Below, piece by piece: positions 17,441-25,191 of a DNA stretch of 64,000 bases (positions within the stretch are counted from its first letter, which is position 1; each line of letters starts with the position of its first letter). Source of the DNA: Solibacteraceae bacterium (GTDB lineage Bacteria; Acidobacteriota; Terriglobia; Bryobacterales; Bryobacteraceae); assembly GCA_021324015.1 (NCBI GenBank), contig JAJPJX010000079.1, positions 24,410 to 88,409 on the forward strand, in the 5' to 3' direction. The notes under the pieces were generated by a model. That model made no database searches. It saw only the letters and a program-made list of their open reading frames with translations, and had not been told where the DNA came from. The position numbers and the translations under genes were made by a program.

Positions 17441-17730
17441 CTGCGTGCGGGCCCGGGAATGGAGGATAGTTTCGAGCCGGGGCTTCAGAGGATCCGCAGC
17501 TGCAACACATCCCAACCGCCGCATCCGATAGGTGCCCTGCTCTGCTGGGCATCGGGAATCGGGCTCGCGCCGAGTCCGACCAAACTGAATCTGTACTTCC
17601 ACAGACGCAACAGATCCCCATGTATAATTGTTCGGGCTTGTAGCGGCCCGGCGAGGGGCCCATTCCCCGAACCTTTCGTGCATAAAGAGCATCCGGCCGC
17701 TCATCCAGGCTCCTGGAGGCTGATACTTCT

Positions 17731-19569
17731 ATGCCAACTGGAGAAGGCTCCACAACTGCGGTGGATGACTCAAAAAAGGCCTACAGCCACTTTCTTCTGC
17801 TGGTAGCAGGACTCGGTGGCCTGCTTTACGGGGTCGATATAGGCATAATTGGAGGCGCTCTACCATATCTGGAGGCGACTTCCGGACTCAACGCCGGTCA
17901 ACTTTCCATCATCGTGGCCGCGGTGCTGCTAGGCAGCGTCGTGTCCACGTTGTTTGCCGGGCTACTGGCGGACTGGATGGGGCGCAAACCACTAATGATT
18001 CTCAGTGGCATCTGCTTCGTAATCAGTATTCCGATGATCGCCCTCGCGCACGGTTATGGACCATTGTTCTTCGGTCGACTGCTACAGGGGATTAGCGGCG
18101 GACTGATCGGTCTTGTGGTCCCGCTCTATCTTGCCGAATGCCTGCCTGCGTCGGGGCGTGGAAAGGGGACCGGCGTTTTCCAGTGGCTGCTGACACTGGG
18201 AATCGTGGCAGCGGCGATTATCGGTATCTACTACAGCTACCGCGTTGTGGCTGTAACCCAGAGCGCCGGTCCGGCGGCAGTTTTTGCGTTCAAGGACCAA
18301 GCCTGGCGCCGGATTTTCTGGGTTTCGCTCCCGCCGGGAATCCTGTTCGTATTGGGCAGCCTCTTCGTGACAGAATCGCCCCGCTGGCTACTTCGCCGCG
18401 GCAGGCGGGACGCCGCGTTATCTGCCTTGCTGCGCTCCCGCAGCTCCGAACAGACGGAGATTGAGTTGCAGGAGATGGAAGCCACCGCGGCTGCTCCCAA
18501 GTCCCAAATCCCCAAGGGCAAAGAGGTCAAGGACTCGCTCTTAAGGCGGAAATACGTGATTCCATTTGTGCTAGCCTGCATCATTCTGGCGTGCAACCAG
18601 GCTACGGGAGTCAATTCAATTATCGGCTACAACACCGACATTCTTCTGCAAAGCGGTCTTTCCGATCTGCACGCGCACTGGGGATACGTGCTGTTCACGA
18701 GCATCAACTTCCTAGCCACCATAGCGGGCGTAATGCTCGTCGATCGGAGGGGCCGCAAGTTCTTGTTCAAAATCGGAACGGCGGGAATTTTCTTTTCCCT
18801 GCTCGTCGTGGGTGTGCTGTTTCTCGGGGCTGAAAAGCTAAGTGTTGACGCCCGGGATATGATTCAATCGCTAGTCAAGCCGGATCAGAACCTCGCAGTT
18901 CGCTTCGATAGGCCGGAAGCCGGCCGCTTGCTGACTGATCTCGGCGATGCCGGACGCACGATCGATGCCAGTCGCGCATCCCTGACCGTCATCTATTCCT
19001 ATGGAGATTTCAGCGCGGCAACCGCCGTGGTACGTTCCGACGACCCCGCGGCCCGGCCGTTGGCAATCACACGCGAGAGCTGCGTGCCGAACAATCGGAT
19101 CGAGGCGTTCTTCCGGAATCCGTTCGCTGACCTGAATACGGCCCGCACGGCCCCCTTGAAGATCGAGCGGGCTCTGGTGGGCAGCGTCCCGGATCCCCGC
19201 CACGGTGTCTTGGTGGCCCTTGCCCTGTTCACCTTCATGGGGTTCTATGCCTTGGGTCCCGGCGTTTGTGTGTGGCTGGCGCTGTCGGAGTTGATGCCTA
19301 CGCGCATTCGGTCCAATGGCATGAGCATCGCGCTGGTCATCAACCAGATGGTTTCCACGACTCTGGCGGCGATTTTCCTGCCGGTGGTCAGCAAGCACGG
19401 CTATTCGACGATTTTCTTCGTTTTCGCCGCCTTCACCGTCATCTACTTCGTTACTACCACGTTTTTCCTTCCGGAAACAAAAGGCAAGACGCTGGAGGAG
19501 ATCGAAGCGCATTTTGAGGGCGCTGAGAAGCATTTTGAGGGCGCTGAGAAGAAGGTGGGACACCTGTAG
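17731..19569 (+). CDS. MFS sugar porter with a large extracytoplasmic insertion
   Basis: 612 residues against roughly 460-500 for typical sugar porters. The family signatures are present: GGLLYGVDIGIIGGALPYLE in TM1, LADWMGRKPLMI, GRLLQGISGGLIGLVVPLYL with AECLPASGRGKGTG, SPRWLLRRGRRDAA, and GVCVWLALSELMPTRIRSNG and FLPETKGKTLEEIE at the end. Residues about 370-490 form a hydrophilic block between TM9 and TM10, a loop expected to face the periplasm and normally only a few residues long. It heads a same-strand cassette with a GHMP kinase and a sugar nucleotidyltransferase. Its codon use is more A/T-tolerant than the flanking genes, which suggests transfer. The C-terminus has a seven-residue tandem repeat. 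Confidence 0.85.
   Translation: MPTGEGSTTAVDDSKKAYSHFLLLVAGLGGLLYGVDIGIIGGALPYLEATSGLNAGQLSIIVAAVLLGSVVSTLFAGLLADWMGRKPLMILSGICFVISIPMIALAHGYGPLFFGRLLQGISGGLIGLVVPLYLAECLPASGRGKGTGVFQWLLTLGIVAAAIIGIYYSYRVVAVTQSAGPAAVFAFKDQAWRRIFWVSLPPGILFVLGSLFVTESPRWLLRRGRRDAALSALLRSRSSEQTEIELQEMEATAAAPKSQIPKGKEVKDSLLRRKYVIPFVLACIILACNQATGVNSIIGYNTDILLQSGLSDLHAHWGYVLFTSINFLATIAGVMLVDRRGRKFLFKIGTAGIFFSLLVVGVLFLGAEKLSVDARDMIQSLVKPDQNLAVRFDRPEAGRLLTDLGDAGRTIDASRASLTVIYSYGDFSAATAVVRSDDPAARPLAITRESCVPNNRIEAFFRNPFADLNTARTAPLKIERALVGSVPDPRHGVLVALALFTFMGFYALGPGVCVWLALSELMPTRIRSNGMSIALVINQMVSTTLAAIFLPVVSKHGYSTIFFVFAAFTVIYFVTTTFFLPETKGKTLEEIEAHFEGAEKHFEGAEKKVGHL
19509..19550 (+). repeat. Two perfect 21-bp tandem copies at the 3' end of the sugar porter gene
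   Basis: Bases 19509-19529 are repeated exactly at 19530-19550. In frame this duplicates a seven-residue unit (HFEGAEK) in the cytosolic tail, giving EAHFEGAEKHFEGAEKK. Both copies are identical at DNA level, so the duplication looks recent. Confidence 0.95.
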
Positions 19570-19864
19570 GCCTGTGTCGCGTCGAAACTCGCCAGCGTCT
19601 GGCGTCCTGGGCGCGGCGGATATGCGACCGCAGACCTCCGGACGGCCCGCTACACATCAGTGTTGCGATCGAGGGCATGGCGGCCGGCCACTGGAGGAAC
19701 CAGGGTGTGAGGGCGGCCAGGGTCCCAACTAAAATCGGAAAGGGCCGGCCTGGGACCTCCGCGGGCGGCACCCGCAGGTTCGCTGCCGGTCATCTGCGCA
19801 ACTGGAATATCCGACGCCGCTCGGCCCCATGGACAGGCGTGCCGCGGCCCGCTATTGTGGCAAG
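19570..19864. other. 295-base gap between porter and kinase, no gene seen
   Basis: No frame here has recognisable content. The right end holds a TATTGT hexamer at 19853-19858, six bases before the ATG chosen for the kinase, so the kinase may have its own promoter. Confidence 0.4.
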
Positions 19865-21043
19865 ATGGCAAAGCGAATGCCTGATCTTCATCATTCCGCC
19901 GCCTTCATACAGAACTTCGGCGCTGGTCCAGAGCCGAGGTTCATTTCCGTCCCGGGACGAGTCAACCTGATCGGCGAGCACGTCGACTATCACGGCCTGC
20001 CTGTTCTCCCAATGGCGATTCAACGGCGTATTCGGATTGCCTTTCGGCCGCGACATGATAGCAGGATCCGGGCTGTCAGCTTGGGGTACGGCGAGCGGGA
20101 ATTCCAGTGGGCAGACAAACTGGAGTCCAGCGCTCCCGGAGATTGGGAAAACTATGTTAAGGCCGCCGCACAGGCGGTTCATGACCGCTGGAAGATAAGC
20201 AGGGGGATTGACGCCGCCGTCGTCTCGGACTTGCCTCCGGCCGCAGGGTTGTCCTCTTCCTCTGCGCTACTGACCGGGTTCAGCCTGGCGCTGCTACAGG
20301 CGAATGGCGTGCTTACCACCTTCGATGAGCTGATGCGCGTTCTCCCCGAAGGCGAATACTTCGTCGGCACACGGGGCGGCGGCATGGACCATGCAGCCGT
20401 GCTGGCGTCGAAGGCCGGATCTGCCCTGCTGGTCCATTTCGTTCCCGTGTCGGCCTGCGTGGTGCCGATACCGAAGGATTGGGCTTTTCTCGTCGCACAC
20501 AGCCTGACGACGGCGGAGAAATCGGGTGCAGTCCGCGCGGAATACAACTCGCGCCGTACCGCCGGCACGCGCGCACTCCAGCGGCTTGGTTTTGCTTCGT
20601 ACGCCGCGGCGATCGAGGGCCGGACCTTCGACGAAATCAAGGCGATCGCGGCCGACCGTTTGGAGGGAGAGGAGCAGCGCTGCTTCTTGCACGTCGCCGG
20701 CGAAGCGCTCCGGACGACGGCTGCGGTCGCCGCGCTGCGGGTGGCCGAAGCGGAGACGTTCGGCCGCCTTTTGAATGAATCGCACGAGAGCCTTCGGGAC
20801 CTGCTACGCGTGAGCAACGAGGCGCTAGACTCATTAGTCGGTACCGCTCGAGATGCGGGGGCTGTTGGGGCACGCCTGACAGGTGCGGGTTTCGGCGGCT
20901 GCGCGGTAGTGTTCTGTCACTCGTCAAAGCGAGAGCAGATCGCCGAAGCCCTCGTGTCACGCTATTACTCCAGGCGCGCCGGTTTCGACCCCAGTACTCA
21001 CCTAATTGCCGCCGAGCCCTCTGACGGAGCGCTCAATGCCTGA
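19865..21043 (+). CDS. GHMP sugar kinase, galactokinase-like
   Basis: About 392 residues with the three GHMP motifs. The galactokinase signature GRVNLIGEHVDYHGLPVLP is near residue 33; the ATP loop LPPAAGLSSSSALL and the C-terminal GARLTGAGFGGCAVVF follow; GTRGGGMDHAAVLA carries the catalytic Asp. It should make a sugar 1-phosphate. Galactose is the default reading, but the partner gene is a nucleotidyltransferase rather than galT, so L-arabinose, galacturonate or a related sugar are alternatives. ATG 19865 is chosen over an in-frame codon at 19829; ATG 19877 is also possible. Its last eight bases overlap the next gene. Confidence 0.82.
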   Translation: MAKRMPDLHHSAAFIQNFGAGPEPRFISVPGRVNLIGEHVDYHGLPVLPMAIQRRIRIAFRPRHDSRIRAVSLGYGEREFQWADKLESSAPGDWENYVKAAAQAVHDRWKISRGIDAAVVSDLPPAAGLSSSSALLTGFSLALLQANGVLTTFDELMRVLPEGEYFVGTRGGGMDHAAVLASKAGSALLVHFVPVSACVVPIPKDWAFLVAHSLTTAEKSGAVRAEYNSRRTAGTRALQRLGFASYAAAIEGRTFDEIKAIAADRLEGEEQRCFLHVAGEALRTTAAVAALRVAEAETFGRLLNESHESLRDLLRVSNEALDSLVGTARDAGAVGARLTGAGFGGCAVVFCHSSKREQIAEALVSRYYSRRAGFDPSTHLIAAEPSDGALNA

Positions 21044-21758
21044 AAGCGCGATCCGGCGCGTCGTGGTGTTGGCAGCAGGGCGGGGCACCCGCATGGGCGA
21101 GATCACCGCCGACATCCCCAAGCCCATGTTGCCCGTGCGCGGGCGGCCGATCCTCGAACACGTTCTGGACAGGCTGGCCGCCGCGGGCGCGAAGGAATTC
21201 TTCATTGTGGTCGGGCACCGGCGGGAACTGATCGAGGCATATTTTCGGAACTGGCGTTTCCCGATTCAATTCCTGGTCCAGGACCCCGTAAATGGCACGG
21301 GTTCCGCCGCGCTTCTGTCGCGGGATTTCGTCGCCGGTGCCCCGTTTCTGCTGACGTTCGCCGATATCCTGTGCGATTCATCGGCCTATCTCAGGTGCGC
21401 GCGGGTGCTTGAGGAACATCCAACGGCCGCGGCAGTTCTCGGGGTTCGCGAAGTTGACGATCCGTGGCGTGGGGCGGCCGTCTATGTCGAGGCCGGGAAG
21501 GTCACCAATGTAATCGAAAAGCCGCCGCGAGGCGGGTCGACCACCCACTGGAATAGCGCCGGTCTTTTCGTTTTTCGCCCGCCGGCGTTCGAATATCTGG
21601 CCCGCCTTCAACCTTCGGTGCGCAATGAATACGAGCTGACAGCGATTTTCAATCCGATGCTGCGTGACAATCTGGAATTACGAATCTCGGCCATTGAGGG
21701 CAATTGGCGGGACGTCGGCTATCCGGACGACCTCGAAGCGGTTAAGGCCGACCAATAA
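21036..21758 (+). CDS. Sugar-1-phosphate nucleotidyltransferase
   Basis: 240 residues of the NTP-transferase fold. The nucleotide loop VVVLAAGRGTRMGEIT is followed by the catalytic Lys in DIPKPMLPVRGRPILEHV, and later parts read TFADILCDSSAYLR, FADI being the usual metal-Asp region, and VIEKPPRGGSTTHWNSAGLF. It should couple the sugar 1-phosphate made by the overlapping kinase to NTP, giving an NDP-sugar. Start ATG 21036 lies inside the kinase's last codons, so the two are coupled. No C-terminal acyl- or hexapeptide domain is present, unlike GlmU. Confidence 0.83.
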   Translation: MPESAIRRVVVLAAGRGTRMGEITADIPKPMLPVRGRPILEHVLDRLAAAGAKEFFIVVGHRRELIEAYFRNWRFPIQFLVQDPVNGTGSAALLSRDFVAGAPFLLTFADILCDSSAYLRCARVLEEHPTAAAVLGVREVDDPWRGAAVYVEAGKVTNVIEKPPRGGSTTHWNSAGLFVFRPPAFEYLARLQPSVRNEYELTAIFNPMLRDNLELRISAIEGNWRDVGYPDDLEAVKADQ

Positions 21759-21813
21759 TGGCCGTCCGCGCTCGCAGGCCGGCCCTGGCGCAGTAAGTCT
21801 CGACCGAAAAAGA

Positions 21814-21850
21814 CGCGCCCGTGCCGACCGTGATCACCGGATCGGGCGCG
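21814..21850 (+). terminator. Possible terminator after the nucleotidyltransferase
   Basis: CGCGCCCG at 21814-21821 pairs with CGGGCGCG at 21843-21850, an eight-pair GC-rich stem with a long loop. A short T run appears only about 20 bases later, so this is a weak candidate. Confidence 0.3.
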
Positions 21851-21964
21851 GTGAGGGGCACAAGTGACCGTTTTCTGCCCTGGGGGAGGCATGGATAGAG
21901 AGATGGGTTCGGCCCCATCACCCAAAATCACGCCAGACCGGCTTGTAACCTATTGATTCTATTA

Positions 21965-22054
21965 TGGCGGAGAGAGAGGGATTCGAACCCTCGATAGAGT
22001 TTCCCCTATACACGCTTTCCAAGCGTGCGCCTTCAACCACTCGGCCATCTCTCC
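21965..22054 (-). tRNA. tRNA-Ser (GGA)
   Basis: Read on the minus strand from 22054, the acceptor GGAGAGA pairs with TCTCTCC, followed by discriminator G and an encoded CCA (21965-21967 complement). The anticodon arm is CACGC-TTGGAAA-GCGTG, giving anticodon GGA. A long variable arm of the class II type (around TATAGGGGAAACTCTATC) and the T-loop GGTTCGAATCC are present. The length is 90 bases. Its 3' end faces the sugar cassette. Confidence 0.97.
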
Positions 22055-22110
22055 GATGCGGGGGTGGTGCTTTTTCAGAATAACACGGCGCGTCCGCGCC
22101 GCTCCTCCCC

Positions 22111-22172
22111 TTACTGCTTGATGATGGTGCCGTCGCGGCGGTTACTGCTTGATGATGGTGCCGTCGCGGCGG
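22111..22172 (-). repeat. 31-bp tandem duplication spanning the stop codon of the ManD-like gene
   Basis: The 31 bases at 22111-22141 are repeated exactly at 22142-22172. The gene-proximal copy supplies the last codons and the TAA stop; the distal copy is untranslated. It appears to be a recent slippage or replication duplication with no effect on the protein. Confidence 0.95.
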
Positions 22173-23485
22173 CGGATTTCGCCCCATCCTCCGTTCAGGT
22201 TGCGCCAGGGACCGCGTCCTTCGCCATACGGATATTTGGCCGCCAGTTTCTCGTCCACCTCGATGCCCCAACCCGGCGCCTCGTTGGCGTACAGGTAGCC
22301 GTCCTTCATCACCGGACAGCCCTTGAAGACTTCCTGCAGCGCTTCGTTGAAGGGGGAGTATTCCTGGATGCCGAAGTTGTAACACACCAGGTCCAGGGTG
22401 ACGTTGGCCATGTGCCCGATCGGCGAAACGTCTCCGGGCCCGTGCCAGGCCGTCTTCACCCCGAAAATCTCGCCCATGGCCGCCACCTTGCGCGCCGGGG
22501 TTACCCCGCCCATTTGGGTCACGTGCATGCGCATGTAGTCGATCTGGCGCTCGCTGATCAGCGGCGTCCATTCGTGCGGGCTATTGAAGAGCTCACCCAT
22601 GGCCAGGGGTGTCGCGCATTGCGACCGTATCTGCCGGAAATAGCTGATATCTTCAGGAGATAGCGCATCTTCCATAAAGAATAACTTGAATTTTTCAGCA
22701 TCCTTGGCGAACTGCACCGCCTGGTTGGGGCTCACACGCTCGTGCACGTCGTGAAGCAGTTCGATTTCGTCGCCGAGCTGTTTGCGGCACTCTTCGAAGA
22801 GCTTCAACGCGCGGCGGATATAGATCGCCGGCTCGAACACGGGGCCGTCGTGCAGCGCCGCCACCTTGGCACTACCGCGCCGCGCCCCATAGCCCGCCAT
22901 GCCGGGCACGCCCACCTGCACGCGCACGTGCCGGAAGCCGCGCTCCATGTATTTGCGGACGTTCTCGATGGTTTCGGAGGGCTCGGCGCCGTCGGCGTGG
23001 CCATAGCAGTCGGCGGCCTCCCTGCACTTTCCACCCAGCACCTGGTAGACGGGCAGGCTGGCCTGGCGGCCCTTGATATCCCACAGCGCCTGGTCCACGC
23101 CGCTGATAGCGTTGTTGAGCACCGGGCCGTTGCGCCAGTACGAGCTGTTGTAGCAGGCCTGCCAGGTGTCGTCGATGCGGTCCGCCGGCTTGCCCAGCAG
23201 AAACGGTTTCAGGTAGCGCTCCACGGCGGCGTTCACCAACTCGGCCCGCTGCGTGAACGTGCCGCAGCCGTAGCCATAGAGCCCAGCCTGGTCCGTAATG
23301 ATTTTGACCACGGTCAGCCGCAGGCCCGCCGGCGCGGTGGCGATGACTTGCACGTCCTTGATCTTGGGGGAAGGCATGCCGCGGGTGGCGCGCTCCACCT
23401 GGGCTTGGGCCTTCTGTTCGCGGGCGGTGGTCAGCCCCAGAAGGGCGCCACCGGCGAGGGATTGAAGCAGGCTCCGTCGTTGCAT
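22142..23485 (-). CDS. ManD-like enolase-superfamily dehydratase with signal sequence
   Basis: 447 residues. The mannonate dehydratase subgroup pattern is visible: ELLHDVHERVSPNQAVQFAK carries the first metal Asp, KLFFMEDALSPEDISYFRQI the second acidic ligand, TPLAMGELFNSPHEW the third, and AWHGPGDVSPIGHMANVTLD the C-terminal His region. It would dehydrate D-mannonate or D-gluconate, or may be one of the low-activity RspA-type members. An N-terminal MQRRSLLQSLAGGALLGL resembles a Tat signal, unusual for this family. Start 23485 is preferred to an in-frame ATG at 23509 because AGGA precedes it. It lies alone, between tRNA-Ser and the ccm operon. Confidence 0.8.
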   Translation of the reverse strand: MQRRSLLQSLAGGALLGLTTAREQKAQAQVERATRGMPSPKIKDVQVIATAPAGLRLTVVKIITDQAGLYGYGCGTFTQRAELVNAAVERYLKPFLLGKPADRIDDTWQACYNSSYWRNGPVLNNAISGVDQALWDIKGRQASLPVYQVLGGKCREAADCYGHADGAEPSETIENVRKYMERGFRHVRVQVGVPGMAGYGARRGSAKVAALHDGPVFEPAIYIRRALKLFEECRKQLGDEIELLHDVHERVSPNQAVQFAKDAEKFKLFFMEDALSPEDISYFRQIRSQCATPLAMGELFNSPHEWTPLISERQIDYMRMHVTQMGGVTPARKVAAMGEIFGVKTAWHGPGDVSPIGHMANVTLDLVCYNFGIQEYSPFNEALQEVFKGCPVMKDGYLYANEAPGWGIEVDEKLAAKYPYGEGRGPWRNLNGGWGEIRRRDGTIIKQ

Positions 23486-23546
23486 AAGTGAAGTCCTACT
23501 ATACTCCATCCGGAACCGGCCACTGCGGTCCGCCGTAGGGTCCGGC

Positions 23547-23702
23547 TTACTTGTGATCTTTGAAGTCCATCATGCTCCGCAGGCTCTTGATCTGGTCGCT
23601 GATCTTGCGCTCCCGGGCGACCAGCATGAGCACATACACCACCAGGATCAGCCAGGCGGCCAGAAAGCCGTAGAACATGAAGGTGAAGTTGCGGGTGTCC
23701 AT
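23547..23702 (-). CDS. ccmD: CcmD-like small membrane protein
   Basis: 51 residues, below the usual ORF cut-off. It begins MDTRNFTFMFYGFLAAWLIL and has one transmembrane helix followed by a basic coiled segment (ARERKISDQIKSLRSMM), the layout of CcmD, which helps release haem-loaded CcmE from the CcmABC complex. It is the last gene of the cytochrome c maturation operon, 21 bases after ccmC. Recognition rests on position, size and topology, since CcmD is poorly conserved. Confidence 0.7.
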   Translation of the reverse strand: MDTRNFTFMFYGFLAAWLILVVYVLMLVARERKISDQIKSLRSMMDFKDHK

Positions 23703-23723
23703 CGGTAATGGGGATCCTTTCGA

Positions 23724-24404
23724 TTAGACCACGGCGTGGGCGTAGCGCCGCAGCGAGTCGATCTCGCGCTGCACTTCTTCCTGGCGCAGGCGGATGAGCA
23801 CCAGGACCGCGGCCAGCAGCATCAGCGCCACCAGGTTCAGCACCGCCGTGGATTTCATGGCCGGGTCGATCGAGCCGCCGCCCCAGAACACCGGCTGCGG
23901 ATGCTGCGTGCGCCACCACTTGATGGAGAAGATCACGATGGGCACGTCCGCGAAGGCGAAAATGTTGAACACCGCGGCGATGCGCGCGCGCGCCGTGGGC
24001 TCCTCAATGGCGTGCCGCAGCATCAGGTATCCCGCGTACAGCAGCCAGCAGACCAGCGCGGAGGTGAGGCGCGCGTCCCAGGTCCACCAGATACCCCAGA
24101 TGATGCGCCCCCAGATGGAGCCGGTCACCAGGTTTGCGGCCAGGAAGGCCAGCCCTACCTCGGTCACCGAAACGGCCACGGAATCGTAGCGGAAATTCTT
24201 GGTGACCAGAAACATGATGCTGGCGAAAGCCGCCACAAAAGCGCCCAGCATAGCCGTGATCGCCGCCGGAACGTGGAAGAAGATGATGCGGTAGATCATC
24301 CCTTGGGAAGCCTCGTCCGGCAGCACCATGAAGATAGAGTACAGATTGCGGGCCAGCAGCAGCGCGGCCGCCACTCCCAACGCGTAAATCACTTTTTCGC
24401 GCAT
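23724..24404 (-). CDS. ccmC: Haem exporter/handling protein CcmC
   Basis: 226 residues with six predicted helices and the tryptophan-rich haem-handling motif (GRIIWGIWWTWDARLTSALV). His residues in IIFFHVPAA and RYAHAVV-side loops are consistent with haem ligation. CcmC attaches haem to CcmE at the periplasmic face. It follows ccmB by 37 bases in the same operon. Confidence 0.92.
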   Translation of the reverse strand: MREKVIYALGVAAALLLARNLYSIFMVLPDEASQGMIYRIIFFHVPAAITAMLGAFVAAFASIMFLVTKNFRYDSVAVSVTEVGLAFLAANLVTGSIWGRIIWGIWWTWDARLTSALVCWLLYAGYLMLRHAIEEPTARARIAAVFNIFAFADVPIVIFSIKWWRTQHPQPVFWGGGSIDPAMKSTAVLNLVALMLLAAVLVLIRLRQEEVQREIDSLRRYAHAVV

Positions 24405-24441
24405 CCGAAAAACCTCCCGTGAGCGGAACTGCCTGCCCCGT

Positions 24442-25191
24442 CTAGCCGACCAGCACGGTGTCCACCAGAACCAGCGAGAGCGCCGTATAGATGACGTCGA
24501 AGCCCACCAGCATCTTCAGCCAAACCGCCACGTCCGCGGAAAGCGGCTGCCCGTTCACCAGTTGCGTGCTCAACTGCATGGCCGCCATCAGCGCCGGAAT
24601 GAGCATGGGGTAAACCAGCAACGGCAGCATCAATTCCCGCAGCCGGATGTTCACCGTGAGAGCGCTGAAGATCGTGCCGATGACCGTCAGGCCCCAGGTG
24701 CCCAGCACCAGGACCAGCAAGAGCGGCCAGAACTGCAAGTACCACCGGACATTATAGAAAATGCCGAAAACCAGCAGCGAAACCAGTTCCACGGCCAGCA
24801 CCAGGACAAAGTTTGCCAGGGCTTTACCCAGGAACAGGGCGGAGCAGGGAACCGGCGCGGCCACCAGGGCATCCAGGCAGTCGTTGGGCAGTTCCCGGGC
24901 GAAGCTGCGGTTCAGCACCAGCGTGCCGGCGAAGGCGAACACGATCCATAGCAGGCCGCCGGAGAGGACCCGCAATTGATCTTCGGAAGGGTCGAAAGCG
25001 AAGCTGAATAGCAGCAGGATGACCACGGCGAAAGCCAGGGAGGCGTTGATGGCCTCCTTGGTGCGAATCTCGGCGCGCAGGTCCTTGGCGGCCACGAAGA
25101 GGCTCTGGCGCATGCCGGCCACAAAGCCGCCGGCCGCGGCGGCGCGCCCCGTAGCAGGTGCGTCGCGGGATGTGGCCAGCGCCCCCATCAT
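24442..25191 (-). CDS. ccmB: Haem ABC exporter membrane subunit CcmB
   Basis: 249 residues with six membrane helices and the family stretch FARELPNDCLDALVAAPVPC near the middle, then TVIGTIFSALTVNIRLRELM. It pairs with CcmA in the ATPase that frees holo-CcmE from CcmC. ATG 25191 overlaps the ccmA stop (ATGA), so a start there is favoured over the long upstream frame. An N-terminal extension of about 25 residues precedes the homologous region. Confidence 0.9.
   Translation of the reverse strand: MMGALATSRDAPATGRAAAAGGFVAGMRQSLFVAAKDLRAEIRTKEAINASLAFAVVILLLFSFAFDPSEDQLRVLSGGLLWIVFAFAGTLVLNRSFARELPNDCLDALVAAPVPCSALFLGKALANFVLVLAVELVSLLVFGIFYNVRWYLQFWPLLLVLVLGTWGLTVIGTIFSALTVNIRLRELMLPLLVYPMLIPALMAAMQLSTQLVNGQPLSADVAVWLKMLVGFDVIYTALSLVLVDTVLVG

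Larger units (their letters stand above)
17074..17730. other. 657-base region of gene debris between pcm and the sugar porter
   Basis: Apart from the two minus-strand fragments noted inside it, no intact gene was found. Long frames on both strands (for example 17298-17753 minus) are rich in Cys, Ser and Arg with no domain and look fortuitous. The right part, from about 17600, should contain the promoter of the sugar porter gene. Confidence 0.45.

Noticed and set aside
17298..17753. Long minus-strand frame with several Cys (GICCVCGS, GMCCSCGS)
   Set aside because: It overlaps the start of the porter, has no domain and odd composition; the Cys pairs look like chance products of GCAGC-type repeats.
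21965..22054. Attachment-site duplication of the tRNA-Ser 3' end
   Set aside because: I looked for a copy of the tRNA end to the left (15-21.7 kb) and saw none beyond short chance matches, so the island idea rests on context only.
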